A stretch of DNA of 15,996 bases, from the NCBI GenBank assembly GCA_038327685.1, contig JBBQLH010000097.1:1-15996 (forward strand). The letters are read 5' to 3'. The notes below the pieces were generated by a model. That model had not been told where the DNA came from and ran no database searches. It was given only the letters and a program-made list of their open reading frames with translations. Shown here in pieces: positions 15,335 to 15,996 of this stretch (within the stretch, counting starts at the first letter, position 1; each line of letters starts with the position of its first letter). The translations under genes and the position numbers were made by a program. This DNA is from DASQFQ01 sp038327685. Its GTDB lineage: Bacteria; Actinomycetota; Thermoleophilia; Solirubrobacterales; Solirubrobacteraceae.

Positions 15335-15996
15335 ACCTCGACGACCACCGGCAGCACCATCGGGCGGCGCTTGAGCTTGTCGTAGATGAAGCCGGCGAGG
15401 TCGTCGTGGAGCATCGACTCGAGCACCTCGATCTCGGTGATCCGCTCGGCGGCGGCCTTGTCCAGTGAGTCCTCGACGGCCTCGCGCAGGTCGTCGATGA
15501 AGGTCTTGTTGCCGTCCAGGAAGGGCACGCCGCGCGCGAGCACCTCGGGCGGTACGACGGAGGAGCCGTCCTGCTCGGACACCGTTGCGACGATGATGAA
15601 GATGCCGTCCGCGGAGAGCATGCGACGGTCGCGCAGGGCGACGTCCGCGACGTCGCCGATGTCGACCCCGTCGACGAACACCATGCCGGCCGTCTCGCGC
15701 TTGCCCCAGCTCGCGCTCTTGGCGGTGATCTCGAGCGGCAGGCCGTTCTCGCCCTGGAAGATGTTCTCCTTGGGGACGCCGACCGCCTCGGCGAGCAGAG
15801 AGTGCAGGCGCAGGCGCTTGTAGTCGCCGTGGACGGGCATCACGTAGCGCGGCCGGGTCAGGTTGAGCATCAGCTTGATCTCCTCCTGATAGCCGTGGCC
15901 GGAGGCGTGGATGTTCTCCTCGCGCGGCGTGATGACCTCGCAGCCGATCTGGTAGAGGCGGTCGATCGTCTCGTTGACCGCCCGCTCGTTGCCGGG
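15331..15996 (-). CDS. rnj: Ribonuclease J, C-terminal part (runs off window)
   Basis: The minus strand is open from the window edge to the TAG at 15333-15331, giving 221 residues of the C-terminal part. The sequence opens PGNERAVNETIDRLYQIG, has the beta-CASP motif HASGHGYQEE and continues LMLNLTRPRYVMPVHGDYKR, which carries a further conserved His. The last roughly 120 residues match the C-terminal domain of RNase J (VFVDGVDIGDV, then LSADGIFIIV, then a helical end and KRRPMVLPVVVEV). RNase J is a zinc-dependent 5'-3' exo- and endoribonuclease for rRNA maturation and mRNA decay. In actinobacteria rnj usually lies between dapA and ftsK, which fits ftsK being nearby, with a block inserted between. 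The N-terminal metallo-beta-lactamase part is outside the window. Confidence 0.96.
   Translation of the reverse strand, partial: PGNERAVNETIDRLYQIGCEVITPREENIHASGHGYQEEIKLMLNLTRPRYVMPVHGDYKRLRLHSLLAEAVGVPKENIFQGENGLPLEITAKSASWGKRETAGMVFVDGVDIGDVADVALRDRRMLSADGIFIIVATVSEQDGSSVVPPEVLARGVPFLDGNKTFIDDLREAVEDSLDKAAAERITEIEVLESMLHDDLAGFIYDKLKRRPMVLPVVVEV

Overview
The window is chromosomal DNA of very high G+C content from an actinobacterium. Gene content, GTG/TTG starts, apparently leaderless genes and the membrane HD-GYP protein fit the class Thermoleophilia (Solirubrobacterales-like). That placement is inferred from protein style and gene order, not from a database match.

Left half, all on the minus strand (9589 down to 1): ftsK, a rodZ-like HTH/membrane protein, cinA, thpR (2'-5' RNA ligase), a secreted alpha/beta hydrolase, recA and the start of recX. 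This is the conserved actinobacterial ftsK-...-cinA-recA-recX neighbourhood. The usual pgsA is absent and a hydrolase sits between thpR and recA. Gaps are short (7 to 36 nt), so read-through is likely, although recA has its own candidate promoter overlapping the hydrolase stop. recA carries a 368-residue in-frame intein with a two-motif LAGLIDADG endonuclease, placed inside the DNA-binding loop L2, so RecA is inactive until spliced. A nested inverted repeat covers the cinA/thpR junction and the probable thpR start codon.

Middle (9590-12058): an OmpR-family response regulator and a membrane histidine kinase run on the plus strand, divergent from ftsK. Two abutting palindromes lie in the shared promoter region. 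The kinase gene ends at a strong hairpin terminator whose U-tract and UUCG loop face the minus strand. Beyond it lie about 260 bp with no convincing gene but several inverted repeats, possibly a small RNA or a long structured 3' UTR.

Right part (12059-15996): a membrane-anchored HD-GYP c-di-GMP phosphodiesterase (minus), an MFS exporter (plus), an unlisted 34-residue single-span membrane protein (minus), a VOC/glyoxalase-fold protein (plus) and the C-terminal third of RNase J (minus, running off the window). In many actinobacteria rnj lies close to ftsK. The block from 9691 to 15334, with mixed strands and in part lower G+C, therefore looks like an accessory insertion of signalling, transport and small genes into a conserved backbone.

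No tRNA, rRNA, CRISPR array, insertion sequence or prophage gene was seen.
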